The notes under the pieces: model-generated | The model's database searches: none | What the model was told of the DNA's origin: nothing | Seen by the model: the letters and a program-made list of their open reading frames with translations, nothing else | Position numbers and translations under genes: made by a program | NCBI RefSeq assembly: GCF_937890665.1 | Contig: NZ_CALADU010000281.1 | Location: 1 to 44,095, forward strand | Source: an uncultured Subdoligranulum sp. | Lineage (GTDB): Bacteria > Bacillota_A > Clostridia > Oscillospirales > Ruminococcaceae | Length of the DNA stretch: 44,095 bases | Direction of reading: 5' to 3' | Shown: piece by piece, positions 23,826-33,500 of the stretch | How positions within the stretch are numbered: position 1 is the stretch's first letter | Layout: each line of letters opens with the position of its first letter

Positions 23826-24710
23826 TCAGGCTTCCGCGCGCTGCCACAGCAGCCGGTTGTCTGCAAACTGTGCCGTCAATTTGCCGGTGTCCTTCAGCCA
23901 CGATAAATAGGAGCGCACCGTACTGCCCACCAGCACATATTGTTCAAAATTCATCGTCAGACCGTACGCTTTAAAAAGATTTTGCAGGATCGTTTCAAAG
24001 CCGACGGGTTGTTCGCAAAGGCGCAGAATCTTGCCGGCGATCTCCCACACTTTATCTATATTGTATTGTGCCAGCGGGGCGATCTGCTCGGTAACCGCAG
24101 CATGGGCCGGCACAAACGCCTTGGCCCGTAAGGTTTTGACCCGTTCTAGTGTATCCAGATAGGCGGCCACATCATAGATAAAACCAATCTGGTACTTGTC
24201 CAGCGTTTCCCGGCTGGAAAGGCAGTCCGCCAGATAGACCACGTCATCCGGTGTGCGAAACCCGACCATCGAAAAGAAGTGTCCCGGCAATTCCAGCAGT
24301 TCAAATCCTTCGGGCAGCGTTGCTTGGGTCAGCGGCAGCGCGTCGCTTTCCTGCGCCATCAGGAATTTGTGACGCAGTTCCTTGCAGGGGTACCCACCAT
24401 AGAGAAAGGCAGGCTCCAGCACCGGATGCCGGGTAAAATCGCACTCCATGCCGGGGGCATAGATTTTACAGCCCGTCTGGGTTTGCAGATATTTGTTGCC
24501 GCCGATGTGGTCGGCGTTGGAATGGGTGTTGTAGATGGCCGCCAAACGCCAGCCGTTGGCGGCCAGCAACTGGCGGACTTTGCGCCCGGCATCCTTATCG
24601 TTGCCGCTGTCGATCAGGCAGACATCGGTATCATTGAGTCGGTACAATCCGATTTTGGCCGGGCTCTGGATAAAATAGCTGTTCTGCCCCACCTGCATTA
24701 CTTCATACAT
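23826..24710 (-). CDS. Metallo-beta-lactamase-fold hydrolase with altered metal motif
   Basis: A 294-residue MBL-fold protein of unknown substrate. The first metal motif reads NTHSNADHIGG (H63-S-N65-A-D67-H68), so the second histidine of the usual HxHxDH is replaced by asparagine; this variant occurs in some clostridial members as far as I recall. Further ligand candidates are the histidine in LELPGHFFSMVGF, the aspartate in VVYLADCL and the histidine in VPAHAAV. A C-terminal helical segment of about 80 residues (ILRLCEQPVGFETILQN to the end) resembles a winged-helix-like extension. A TAGGAGA ribosome site lies about 9 bases before the ATG. Co-transcribed with the tRNA deacylase, with no clear functional link. 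Confidence 0.85.
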   Translation of the reverse strand: MYEVMQVGQNSYFIQSPAKIGLYRLNDTDVCLIDSGNDKDAGRKVRQLLAANGWRLAAIYNTHSNADHIGGNKYLQTQTGCKIYAPGMECDFTRHPVLEPAFLYGGYPCKELRHKFLMAQESDALPLTQATLPEGFELLELPGHFFSMVGFRTPDDVVYLADCLSSRETLDKYQIGFIYDVAAYLDTLERVKTLRAKAFVPAHAAVTEQIAPLAQYNIDKVWEIAGKILRLCEQPVGFETILQNLFKAYGLTMNFEQYVLVGSTVRSYLSWLKDTGKLTAQFADNRLLWQRAEA

Positions 24711-24870
24711 GAAAATTTCTCCTACCCAAAAAGCGAATAATAAATACGGGAACCGTTTTTTCCCTTACGCGAATCTCCGCCGCGTTGGTCGCCCCCCCTG
24801 TATCCGCGCAAACCGTTCTGCTTCTCTCGGTCATCCCGCCGGGACTTCTTATGGCATAGTATCCCTGCGA

Positions 24871-25521
24871 TTATGCATTGGCCCGCAGCAGGCAGGTCGT
24901 GTCCCACCGCTTTAAAAGTTCCACCTGAGAAAATCCCGCCTCTTGCAAGGCTTGTATCTCATGGGCTACGGTCAAAGGCGTATCATAATGGTAGAATTCT
25001 TCGTCACGGATGCCCTGTGCCTGCCGCAAACGCAGCAGCTCTGCCCTAAAATGGGTTTCCTTCTCTTCGGAGGCGGCAAAATAGTCGGTGATGATGAAGT
25101 ACCCCTCTGGTTTCAACGCCCGAAGCACCTTTCTATAAAGGGGAACTTTTTCCGCTTTTGTAAAGTGATGCAGCGATTCCACCGATACCGCCGCATCATA
25201 GCATCGCTCCCCAAAAGGGATGGTAAAGTAGGATCCTTGCAGCAGCGTCAACGCTCGATCGGGAAATTTCATCCGAAAAGCCTTTAGCATCTCCTCTGCC
25301 AAATCGATACCGGTCACCTCTGCCGTGGGATGGGACGCCAAATACGGCTCCAGTTCAAGGCCTGTTCCGCATCCCAAATCCAATAGGCGTGCGTTCTCCT
25401 TTTGCGGCAGACAAGCGGCGGTCAGGGGATAAAATTCCCGCGCGCCCTGAATCACCCCTAATTGATGTTCTTCATATCCATCCAAACGATGGTTAAAAAA
25501 GTCCCGCATCGTTTCCAGCAT
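24871..25521 (-). CDS. Class I SAM-dependent methyltransferase
   Basis: A 216-residue Rossmann-fold methyltransferase. The SAM-binding motif I is LLDLGCGTG (residues 46-54), followed by the acidic residue in VTGIDLAEEM at the end of beta2 and the DAAVSVESLHHF motif IV region. The N-terminus (MLETMRDFFNHRLDGYEEHQL) and the histidine pair in the LHHF segment resemble small-molecule methyltransferases of the UbiE/MenG-like group, but the substrate is not identifiable. AAGGTGG lies 8 bases before the ATG. It lies alone, 160 bases from the MBL gene, a gap in which I see no clear promoter. Confidence 0.85.
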   Translation of the reverse strand: MLETMRDFFNHRLDGYEEHQLGVIQGAREFYPLTAACLPQKENARLLDLGCGTGLELEPYLASHPTAEVTGIDLAEEMLKAFRMKFPDRALTLLQGSYFTIPFGERCYDAAVSVESLHHFTKAEKVPLYRKVLRALKPEGYFIITDYFAASEEKETHFRAELLRLRQAQGIRDEEFYHYDTPLTVAHEIQALQEAGFSQVELLKRWDTTCLLRANA

Positions 25522-25685
25522 CTATGTGTCCACCTTTTTCAAACCGAAGCGACTACTCCCTTGCTTTTATCCCTATATGCCCGCTGAAAAACCATTTTTA
25601 GCTTTTATCTATTTCCTTGTGCAAAAGTAGCGCAATCTACTGCACATTTCTTTACTGCAACTTATTTCAATACATCCTCATTATT

Positions 25686-26615
25686 TTAGTGGATCATGTT
25701 GCAATCTCTAAGAAAAATAGCTATTCTTGACTTCCATGTTGGCTTAGTTAAATGCAACATCTTATGTACTTGTTTTAAGCGCGGAATCTTCCCTTTGCTA
25801 ATAAATTTATTGTACAAATTAATCATTCCTCGTTCTTTTTCTGATGGAACATGAAGAACAATCACAGCATTGAATTTATAGCAAGTAGAAACCAAGAAAA
25901 ACGCCCTTGTCCAAAAGCGGTAAATGTACGCTCCTGCATTTCTGATCAATGTCTTTTGCCCATCAGCGACAAGAGATATAATGAACTCATCTCCCAAGGT
26001 CGTCACAAATTTTTCTTGTTGCATCCTTTTATAAACTTCCTCACAATCTTCAACAAAACATTTTGCATTTTCCTTTGAAGCTGCAAAGAACTCTCCGCCA
26101 TATTGAGTGATAATTTTTTCCCGTTTCGTGAATTTTTGCGTTTCTTCCAAAAAACGTCTAAAATCTTGTACTTGCAAGCCATGGTTAATATCGTATAGCA
26201 ATATATAGTCCATGCATTCTCGCCAAATGCACTCAAAAGAGCCTTGTACATAAACGTCAGAATCCAAATAGCAATAATAGCTATAGTTTCTTTTTTCTAA
26301 AATCCGCTTTAATGCACAAAGTTTATAAAAAGCCAATGACCATGCATATTCGTCCGGCATACAGAAAGCATCAAACGGTTGGTTTACAATTTCCACTTGC
26401 TGTTGACGCAATATATCGATATACGGTTGCGGCACCTCTATATTTGTTACAAAAAGTACGTCGCAATCTGGATTCCAGTATTTTGCAGAAGTAGCCGCAA
26501 CGCAACAATTTTTCAAGTAAATTTGCACGCTTTCAGATTGGTTAGTTATATTAACACTAGTACTCGCATTTTCCTTTTGTGCAAAAGGAATGATAATTAC
26601 CTTTTGTGCACTCAT
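25686..26615 (-). CDS. Putative glycosyltransferase, A/T-rich gene, likely acquired
   Basis: A 309-residue cytoplasmic-looking protein. The pattern YSYYCYLDSDVYVQG (D118-S-D120) is the nucleotide-sugar/metal DxD motif of GT-A enzymes such as GT8-like families, with YGGEFFAASKENAKCFVEDC and LGDEFIISLVADGQ resembling the acceptor half. The C-terminus is basic. The family is not firmly recognised. The codons are visibly A/T-rich (ATA, AAA, TTT, GAA common), and the surrounding 25.5-26.76 kb is much richer in A+T than both neighbours, suggesting transfer from a lower-GC donor. A strong promoter lies 120 bases upstream; the ribosome site is GAGGGGG about 11 bases before the ATG. No terminator hairpin with a U-run is seen after it. 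Confidence 0.65.
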   Translation of the reverse strand: MSAQKVIIIPFAQKENASTSVNITNQSESVQIYLKNCCVAATSAKYWNPDCDVLFVTNIEVPQPYIDILRQQQVEIVNQPFDAFCMPDEYAWSLAFYKLCALKRILEKRNYSYYCYLDSDVYVQGSFECIWRECMDYILLYDINHGLQVQDFRRFLEETQKFTKREKIITQYGGEFFAASKENAKCFVEDCEEVYKRMQQEKFVTTLGDEFIISLVADGQKTLIRNAGAYIYRFWTRAFFLVSTCYKFNAVIVLHVPSEKERGMINLYNKFISKGKIPRLKQVHKMLHLTKPTWKSRIAIFLRDCNMIH

Positions 26616-26737
26616 TATAGTTTGCGCCCCCTCGCAATTTAATCAATTATCCAATGCAGATATTCCCGTAAAAGCTTTTAAAATATATTCTTTCCGAGAA
26701 TAATCTCCATTTTTCTATAAAGTCCACTATTTAATTT

Positions 26738-26767
26738 AGTATATCCTTTTGCCAACCACAGTGTCAA
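26738..26767 (-). promoter_or_regulatory. Strong promoter of the A/T-rich glycosyltransferase-like gene
   Basis: On the minus strand, consensus TTGACA (26762-26767), 18 bases, TATACT (26738-26743). It leaves a leader of about 115 bases to the start codon. The leader is A/T-rich and shows no recognised motif. Confidence 0.75.
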
Positions 26768-26869
26768 CTTACAAAACACCTGCCCCCCTGCCCAAACTAC
26801 TTCCCATGTGGTACACTAACGGTATACTACCGCAGCCGCCACAAAGCGGCTGTCCAAGGAGGTTTTCCC

Positions 26870-27715
26870 ATGAAACGTGTTTTGGTAACCGGTGCCGGTG
26901 GGTTTGTGGGGTCCCGCATTCTGCAGCAGCTCGCGGGACGGTGGGAGCTTTCTCCCTATCCCCACGGCACCTTAGCCACCGCCACGCAGGCAGAGGTCTT
27001 ACATACCATATTGCAGTTCCGCCCCGAAGTTATCCTTCACACCGCGGCGCTTTCCGACACAGGTTACTGTGCGGCTCATCCCGAAGAATCTTTTCATGCC
27101 AACGTAGAACTTCCCTGTTGGATCGCACAAGCAGCCCGGCAATGCGGTGCCAAATTGGTGGCATTCAGCTCGGATCAGGTCTATGCCGGATTGGAGGGTC
27201 TGGGCCCCTTTTCCGAACAGACCCCGCTGCGCCCCGCCAACGTCTATGGCCGCCACAAACGGGAAGCCGAGCTGCGTGTGCTGGACCTACTGCCAGATGC
27301 CGTACTGCTGCGGGCCACATGGCTGTACGATCTGCCGGGCTATGGCTTACCCATTCGGGGCAACCTGCCGTTGAACCTATGGCAGGCCGCATTGCAGGGC
27401 AAGGCGGTTCGTTTTTCCTGCAAAGATTTTCGCGGCGTGACCTATGTGCGGCAAGCTATCGAAAATCTACTGCCGGCGGTAGAACTGCCCGGCGGCGTGT
27501 ACAACTTTGGCAGCGATAACGATGCGGATATGCTTACTACGGCCCGCCATTTCTGCAATGCCTTGGGCATTTCCCCAACGTTAGAATCTGCCGACTGGTC
27601 CCGCAGCCTGCGGATGGACACCGCCAAAGCCCAGTCCGGCGGCCTAGTGTTTGACACCACTTTTGCAGGGATCAATCGTTGTTTGCAGGACTACAATTTG
27701 GCCGCCTTGCTGTGA
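26870..27715 (+). CDS. SDR-type sugar-nucleotide reductase, RmlD-like
   Basis: A 281-residue extended short-chain dehydrogenase of the dTDP-4-dehydrorhamnose reductase (RmlD) type. The NAD(P) loop is GAGGFVG (residues 8-14). The catalytic Tyr and Lys are in NVYGRHKREAE (Y126, K130), and the upstream serine is in AFSSDQVYAG. The ADHPEESF-like block of RmlD appears as CAAHPEESFHANVE. RmlD makes dTDP-L-rhamnose, but SDR paralogues with other roles share these motifs and no other rml gene is nearby. AAGGAGG lies 7 bases before the ATG, and a hairpin CAGCCGC/GCGGCTG (26833-26852) ends 3 bases before it. Confidence 0.8.
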   Translation: MKRVLVTGAGGFVGSRILQQLAGRWELSPYPHGTLATATQAEVLHTILQFRPEVILHTAALSDTGYCAAHPEESFHANVELPCWIAQAARQCGAKLVAFSSDQVYAGLEGLGPFSEQTPLRPANVYGRHKREAELRVLDLLPDAVLLRATWLYDLPGYGLPIRGNLPLNLWQAALQGKAVRFSCKDFRGVTYVRQAIENLLPAVELPGGVYNFGSDNDADMLTTARHFCNALGISPTLESADWSRSLRMDTAKAQSGGLVFDTTFAGINRCLQDYNLAALL

Positions 27716-27799
27716 CCTTCGCCCCGCGGCAACCTTGTACAGTTGTCGATACTTCGTCATTTTTAACAAAATCGGGAAATTATTTTTGTAAACTTTTAC

Positions 27800-27829
27800 T
27801 TGACATCTTGCCTCATTCTGTCTTATTCT
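27800..27829 (+). promoter_or_regulatory. Promoter of the alcohol/aldehyde dehydrogenase pair
   Basis: Consensus TTGACA (27800-27805), 18 bases, TATTCT (27824-27829), about 37 bases before the GTG start at 27866. Confidence 0.6.
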
Positions 27830-27865
27830 TAACAATGATGTTCATTGTGGGAAAGGATGAGTAGA

Positions 27866-29113
27866 GTGAACGTTTTCAAGAAAGTGTATTGCCGTGTTTT
27901 TCAAACCGGTATGCGCATTGCGCTGCCGTTTTTGCCCTATCGTGAGCCTGAATTGATCCAAGGCGTGGGTGGTGTGCCGGAAGTTCTGCGTGCCCACCAT
28001 ATCGATTGCGTGATGCTGGTCACCGACGCCGGCGTACACAGTCTGGGCCTGACCGCTCATCTGGAAGAATTGCTGAAGGCCGCCCAGATCCGCTGTGTCG
28101 TCTACGACAAGACCGTTGCCAACCCCACGGTTGCCAACGTGGAAGAAGCCCGCACGCTCTATCTGGAAAACGGCTGTCAGGGTTTGATCGCCTTTGGCGG
28201 CGGTTCTTCGATGGACTGTGCCAAGGCTGTCGGGGCGCGGATCGTGCGGCCCAAAAAGTCGCTGGACCGCATGGAGGGCTTGCTGCATGTATTGCATCGC
28301 CTGCCTTTGCTGATCGCCGTACCTACCACCGCCGGCACCGGCAGCGAGACCACGCTGGCTGCCTTCATCACCGATGAAAAAATTCACCACAAGTACCCTA
28401 TCAACGACTTTTCGTTGATTCCCCACTATGCGGTATTGGAACCCGACGTGACCTTGAACCTGCCCCGCCAGTTGACGGCCACCACCGGTATGGATGCCTT
28501 GACCCATGCGGTGGAGGCTTACATCGGCCGTTCCACCACCCAAGGCACCCGGGCCGCCGCCGTGGAAGCCGTGCAGTTGATTTTCGCCAATCTGCCTGAG
28601 GCCTACTACAATGGCCACAACCGGGAAGCCCGCGCCAACATGCTGCGGGCAGCCTATCTGGCCGGCACCGCGTTCACCAAGAGCTATGTGGGCTATGTAC
28701 ATGCCGTGGCACACAGTCTGGGGGGACGGTATGGCATCGCCCATGGTCTGGCCAACAGCGTACTGCTGCCGGTAGTGTTGAAGGCCTATGGCAGCGCTGC
28801 TTGGAAAAAACTGGCCGAGTTGGCACGGGCTTCCGGTGTCAGCGATTCCACCAGCGACGAAGTGGCAGCCAAAGAGTTCATCGCCTACATCGACGCTATG
28901 AACGCAGCTATGGATATTCCCGAGACGCTGTCCGGTATCCGCACCGAGGATATTCCCCAGTTGGCTCGCTACGCGGACCACGAGGCCAACCCGCTGTATC
29001 CGGTTCCGGTACTGTGGGGACCCGAACAGTTGGAAGAAATGTACAAACAAGTTCAGGAGGTTACCGTTCATGACGGAGCTGGAGATTCAAACCATTCTCA
29101 AACGGCAGCGTGA
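27866..29113 (+). CDS. Iron-containing (group III) alcohol dehydrogenase, GTG start
   Basis: A 415-residue Fe-ADH family enzyme. The NAD-binding GGGSSMD motif is at residues 111-117 of the chosen frame, TTAGTGSETT follows, and metal ligands are in LEPDVTLNLP, GMDALTHAVEAY, HAVAHSLGG and GIAHGLANS. I prefer the GTG at 27866, with AAAGGA 8 bases upstream; TTG 27845 and ATG 27857 are in frame but poorly spaced. The family reduces aldehydes or oxidises alcohols with NAD(P)H. The C-terminal residues after QEVTVHD look like a recent extension, because the gene overlaps the aldehyde dehydrogenase by 44 bases. Confidence 0.88.
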   Translation: MNVFKKVYCRVFQTGMRIALPFLPYREPELIQGVGGVPEVLRAHHIDCVMLVTDAGVHSLGLTAHLEELLKAAQIRCVVYDKTVANPTVANVEEARTLYLENGCQGLIAFGGGSSMDCAKAVGARIVRPKKSLDRMEGLLHVLHRLPLLIAVPTTAGTGSETTLAAFITDEKIHHKYPINDFSLIPHYAVLEPDVTLNLPRQLTATTGMDALTHAVEAYIGRSTTQGTRAAAVEAVQLIFANLPEAYYNGHNREARANMLRAAYLAGTAFTKSYVGYVHAVAHSLGGRYGIAHGLANSVLLPVVLKAYGSAAWKKLAELARASGVSDSTSDEVAAKEFIAYIDAMNAAMDIPETLSGIRTEDIPQLARYADHEANPLYPVPVLWGPEQLEEMYKQVQEVTVHDGAGDSNHSQTAA

Positions 29114-30449
29114 GTATTTTGCCGCCGGTCATACCCTGTCCGCCGAGGCACGTCTTGCGGCGCTGAAAAAATTGAAAGCCGCCCTGCAAAGCCACGAGGC
29201 TGATCTTGCCCGGGCCTTGCAGCAGGATTTGGGCAAATCGGCGTATGAGAGCTATATGTGCGAAACCGGCTTAACCTTGTCCGAAGCCACTTGGATGATT
29301 CGCCATCTGCGGAGCTTGATGAAGGAGCGCACGGTGCCCACCCCGCTGTCCCAGTTTGCAGCGCGGAGTTTTCGCGCCCCGTCGCCCTACGGCAACGTGT
29401 TGATCATGAGTCCGTGGAACTATCCCGTTTTGTTGACCTTGGACCCGCTCATTGATGCGCTGGCCGCCGGCAATACTGCCATCGTAAAGCCCAGCGCCTA
29501 TTCTCCGGCCACGGCGGCCGTGCTGACCCAGATTCTGGAAGAGTGCTTTCCGCCCGAATATGTCTGCGTAGTGACCGGTGGCCGCGCCGAAAATCAGGCT
29601 CTGCTGCGACAGAAATTTGATATGATTTTCTTCACCGGCAGCAAGGCGGTGGGCAAAGAAGTGCTGCGCTGCGCCGCCGAATACTTGACCCCGGCCGTGC
29701 TGGAATTGGGCGGCAAAAGCCCCTGCATTGTGGAGCGGTCCGCCAAAATTCGTCTGGCTGCCAAGCGCATTGTCTTCGGCAAATATCTGAATTGCGGCCA
29801 GACCTGCGTAGCCCCGGACTACATCCTGTGCGATGCCTCGGTTCGCGACGAATTGATTGCCGCCCTGCAAGAGGAGATCAAGGTCCAGTTCGGTGCTGAT
29901 CCGCTGCAAAATCCTGCTTACGGCAAGATCATCAACGAAAAGCATTATCATCGTCTGATGGGGCTGATCGACCCGGCCAAGGTCGTCTGCGGCGGCACCG
30001 GCGACGAGGCCGCCCAACGCATTGCCCCCACCATTATGAAGGACGTGACTTGGGACGACGCCGTAATGGGCGAGGAGATTTTTGGCCCCATTCTGCCGAT
30101 CTTGACCTATACCGATTTGGACGAGGCCGTGGCCGAGATTGAAGCGCGGCCCCATCCGCTGGCCCTCTATCTGTTCAGCGAGGACAAGGCCGTACAGCGT
30201 AAGGTGCTGGATCGCTGCCACTTCGGCGGTGGTTGCCTAAATGATACCATTATCCATCTGGCGACCAGCGCCATGCCTTTCGGCGGCGTAGGCGAGAGCG
30301 GCATGGGTGGTTACCATGGCAAGACTGGGTTTGAAGCCTTCAGCCACCTGCGCAGCATCGTGGATAAGAAAACTTGGTTGGATATGCCGGTGCGCTACCA
30401 GCCCTATGGAAAAGCAAAAGAGAAAATGCTGCGCTTCTTCTTGAAATGA
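29070..30449 (+). CDS. NAD(P)-dependent aldehyde dehydrogenase (class 3-like)
   Basis: A 459-residue ALDH superfamily protein. The nucleophile is C246 in NCGQTCVAPDY, the general base is E212 in LELGGKSP, and the oxyanion-hole asparagine is N117 in SPWNYPV. Length and pattern are those of the class 3 / coniferyl-aldehyde-dehydrogenase-like group that oxidises medium and long aldehydes. The start is supported by AGGAGG 9 bases upstream; 44 bases overlap the alcohol dehydrogenase. Together the two would interconvert an alcohol, aldehyde and acid through NAD(P)H. The substrate is unknown. An intrinsic terminator follows within 5 bases. Confidence 0.9.
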   Translation: MTELEIQTILKRQREYFAAGHTLSAEARLAALKKLKAALQSHEADLARALQQDLGKSAYESYMCETGLTLSEATWMIRHLRSLMKERTVPTPLSQFAARSFRAPSPYGNVLIMSPWNYPVLLTLDPLIDALAAGNTAIVKPSAYSPATAAVLTQILEECFPPEYVCVVTGGRAENQALLRQKFDMIFFTGSKAVGKEVLRCAAEYLTPAVLELGGKSPCIVERSAKIRLAAKRIVFGKYLNCGQTCVAPDYILCDASVRDELIAALQEEIKVQFGADPLQNPAYGKIINEKHYHRLMGLIDPAKVVCGGTGDEAAQRIAPTIMKDVTWDDAVMGEEIFGPILPILTYTDLDEAVAEIEARPHPLALYLFSEDKAVQRKVLDRCHFGGGCLNDTIIHLATSAMPFGGVGESGMGGYHGKTGFEAFSHLRSIVDKKTWLDMPVRYQPYGKAKEKMLRFFLK

Positions 30450-30453
30450 TACC

Positions 30454-30504
30454 AAGCCCCCGCAAGGTTCCCTGTGTAAGCAGGATTTCCTTGCGGGGGC
30501 TTTT
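30454..30504 (+). terminator. Intrinsic terminator of the dehydrogenase pair
   Basis: A 14-bp stem AAGCCCCCGCAAGG / CCTTGCGGGGGCTT with a loop of about 21 bases and a short TTTTG tail. Confidence 0.8.
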
Positions 30505-30523
30505 GTCTGAACCTTCCCATAGC

Positions 30524-30559
30524 AAAACGGGTGGACAACCGAAGTTGTCCACCCGTTTT
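30524..30559 (-). terminator. Intrinsic terminator of the large surface-protein gene
   Basis: A 16-bp stem AAAACGGGTGGACAAC / GTTGTCCACCCGTTTT. On the minus strand the loop reads TTCG, a stable tetraloop. The T stretch is part of the stem. It lies 28 bases after the stop. Confidence 0.85.
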
Positions 30560-30586
30560 ATCTTTTGCTTAGCGAATCAGGAAAGA

Positions 30587-33500
30587 TCAGCAATCTTCCT
30601 TCTTCTTTTTGTAAACCATCAGACCGCCGAAGGCGCTGCCGGAGATGACCAGCAGAACCACCCACAGAAGCGGGTTGCTGGCATCGCTGGTCTGCGGAAT
30701 CGCAGCGGTAGCGGTGGCGTTGGTGGTGGTAGAAGCAGAAGCGGAGGCAGAAGCCGTCGCATTGTTGCTGGCTGCAGCCGTCTGGGTAGCAGACTTGCGG
30801 TAGCCGCACTCAGCACACTGCTGATAGCCTACACCGTTCTCGTCCTGTTTCCACTGGAAGTTGTGGGTGTCCTCATTGATCACGGAACCGCAATCAGAGC
30901 AGAGCTGCCAATGCTTGTCAGCATTGTACTGCCACTGGTAGTTGTGGTGAGAACCGCTGGAGGAGGCCTGCTTGATAAAGCCGTCCTGTCCATCAGAAAC
31001 CAGACCAACGTTTTCCGTACCTTCAGCGCTGGCTTCCACATCGTCGATAAATTTCAGATATACGAAACCGGGCTTGCTGTTATTGGTCACAGCAACAGAT
31101 GCACCTTTGTTGAAGGTGACGACCATCTTATCCTTGTCGTTGACGTTTTCTTTATCTTCCACGTAGATGCCATAGTTGCTCGGATTTTCGCCATCGAAAG
31201 TAATGGCACCATTCACATCCAAAGTGGACGCCTTAGGATTGCCATTGCGGTCTTTCGTGCTATCGACGTTGATGGAGCCCCAAGAATTTTTACCAGTGGT
31301 GATAACAATCTTGCCGTTCAGGTCCACATCGGAACCACCGATAACGATGGGCGCGCCGCCCAAACCAGCCTTAGAGCCATCCACCGTCATGCTTTCTACA
31401 TTGACGTTGTCAGCATCCCAAATATTCAAGGTATGGTTGTTCTTGTCACCAGCAACCAATGTACCGCCCTTGATGGTCACATTGTCTGCGGTGATGTCCA
31501 CCAAGTGAGCGCTATTGCCCGTACCGGCAAAGCTATCCGAAGCGCTGATGGTATGGCCATTCAGATCCAACGTCAGATTTTCCTGGTTGATGGTCAGCAT
31601 GGAATCCAGCTGAACATCTTTCAGCAGTTTAACAGTCTTGTCCTTGGCATTCTGTGCCGCGGTCATGGCATCACCCAGAGTCTTATAACCGACACCATCT
31701 ACCGTAGCCACGGCAAAGGTTTCAGGTTCCTTACCTTCGGTGATACCGGTAACAACAAAGTCATGTTTGTCCGTACGCGCGCCAGTGGTTGCACCGTCAT
31801 CGACACTGTAGCTGTAGGCGACGTTCGTAAAGGTGCCGCCATTGATGGTGATGGAATTCTTTGCTGCACTGGCGTCATTCACGTTGTTGCAGTATACAGC
31901 TTCATGCAGGTTCGTGTAATTGCAGTTGTTCAGCGCAACCGTCACGCCGCCCTGACCGCCAACGATCACGGCGTGGCCGTTCTGAACTTCTTCCTTGCCC
32001 TGGAAGTTGACGTTATTAACCACCAGCGTGGTTCCTGCCTTCAAGCCTTCCATAGAAGTGCTCTCATTGAAAGCTGCAATACCCGGTTTTAGCTTGTTGT
32101 TAAGCGTAATGGTGTGGTTGTTGCCTTCCACCGTCAGGTTCATACCTGCGGGTACCTCTACCGGCGTGGTGCCCAAATTGACATCGTTCACCAAACGGAC
32201 GGTGCCCGTATTCCCATTAGTCTTGACGGTATCTACAGCTTCCTGCAGAGTGGTGTAATACACACCATCTTTGCCATCAACGGTAGCCGCAGCGCCAACG
32301 ATGGGAGTATCTTTCAGGTTGGTATTTTCCAGACCGGTAACTGTAACACTGCTAACCGTAGGCTCAATGAACAGCTTTGTTGCACTGCTGCCATTAACCG
32401 CGACATTTTCACCGAAATTCACAGTCACGTCTTCCGAGTTCGCCATAACGCCTATCTGCGTACCATTCAGCTGAACCACAGAATCTTTCTGGACATTCAA
32501 CGTAACAGGCTGACCATTATTCTTGTCCAAATCCACCGCATAATAGCCATTACCGGTGAGTGTCACATTACCATCCAACGTTACAGAGGCTTCGCCATTG
32601 CCACCGTTTACAACCACCGGCGTTGCACTGGCTGCGGCCGCCGAAACATCCACGGAAACTTTCTTGAGTGTCACAGAGCCGCCGTACACGTTCACACCAT
32701 GTTTGCTATTAGCCGTGCCAACCAGTGCACCACTTTCAATACTAACATTCTGTCCCGTGACGTTAATCAAATGGTTGTTATTCTTCGTTGTGTCAAAATC
32801 TTCTGCTGCGGTAATGGTATAACCATTCAAATCCAACTTCAGGTCACTGGTGGCGATGACCAACATCTTATCCAGATAGACGTCATCGGTCAAGGTAACG
32901 ATCTTATCCTCGCCGGCAGCAATGGCCTCCGCCAAATCTCCGTAGTAGGCACCATCCACAACAGCCACTGCAGGCCAGTTGTCATTAACCGTCGGAACCT
33001 TAACACTACCATCCAGCCCGTTCCCGTCGGGAGTATCATATTGTCCGTCTGCGGCATCGGCTTCGAAGCTTTCCACCGTGGTGTAGTAAGCGTTATAGTC
33101 ATAGCCAGAAGCACCATCAGTATACGCACCGAAAGCCTGTACCGCATAAGCAAGATTACGGCTCTCGGTAACATCAAACTGCCAAACTTCGTTGTTGTAG
33201 CCGCTTCCCGTACTTACACCAGCGCCACACCAAACGTTGTCCAACTGGATATTGGATGCCTGCAATTTGCAGCTTGCAGCACCACTATTCACACCAACAC
33301 CAAACAGGTAGCCAGCCAGCTTACAACTGTCAACTTCCACCTTGATGTTTTCGCATCCGCTACTCACATTGATTGCCTGATTGCTCGAACCGTCAGACTG
33401 AAGCGTAAGATTCTTTACTTTAATGTTGCTCGTAACATTTTTAAAAATCAGGCTACCATTAATCGTAGTCTTATCCACGCCCTGTCCGTAGATCTGTACA

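Noticed and set aside
27842..29071. Minus-strand frame of 409 codons opposite the alcohol dehydrogenase
   Set aside because: Shadow frame; Gly/His/Gln-rich composition and no family pattern.
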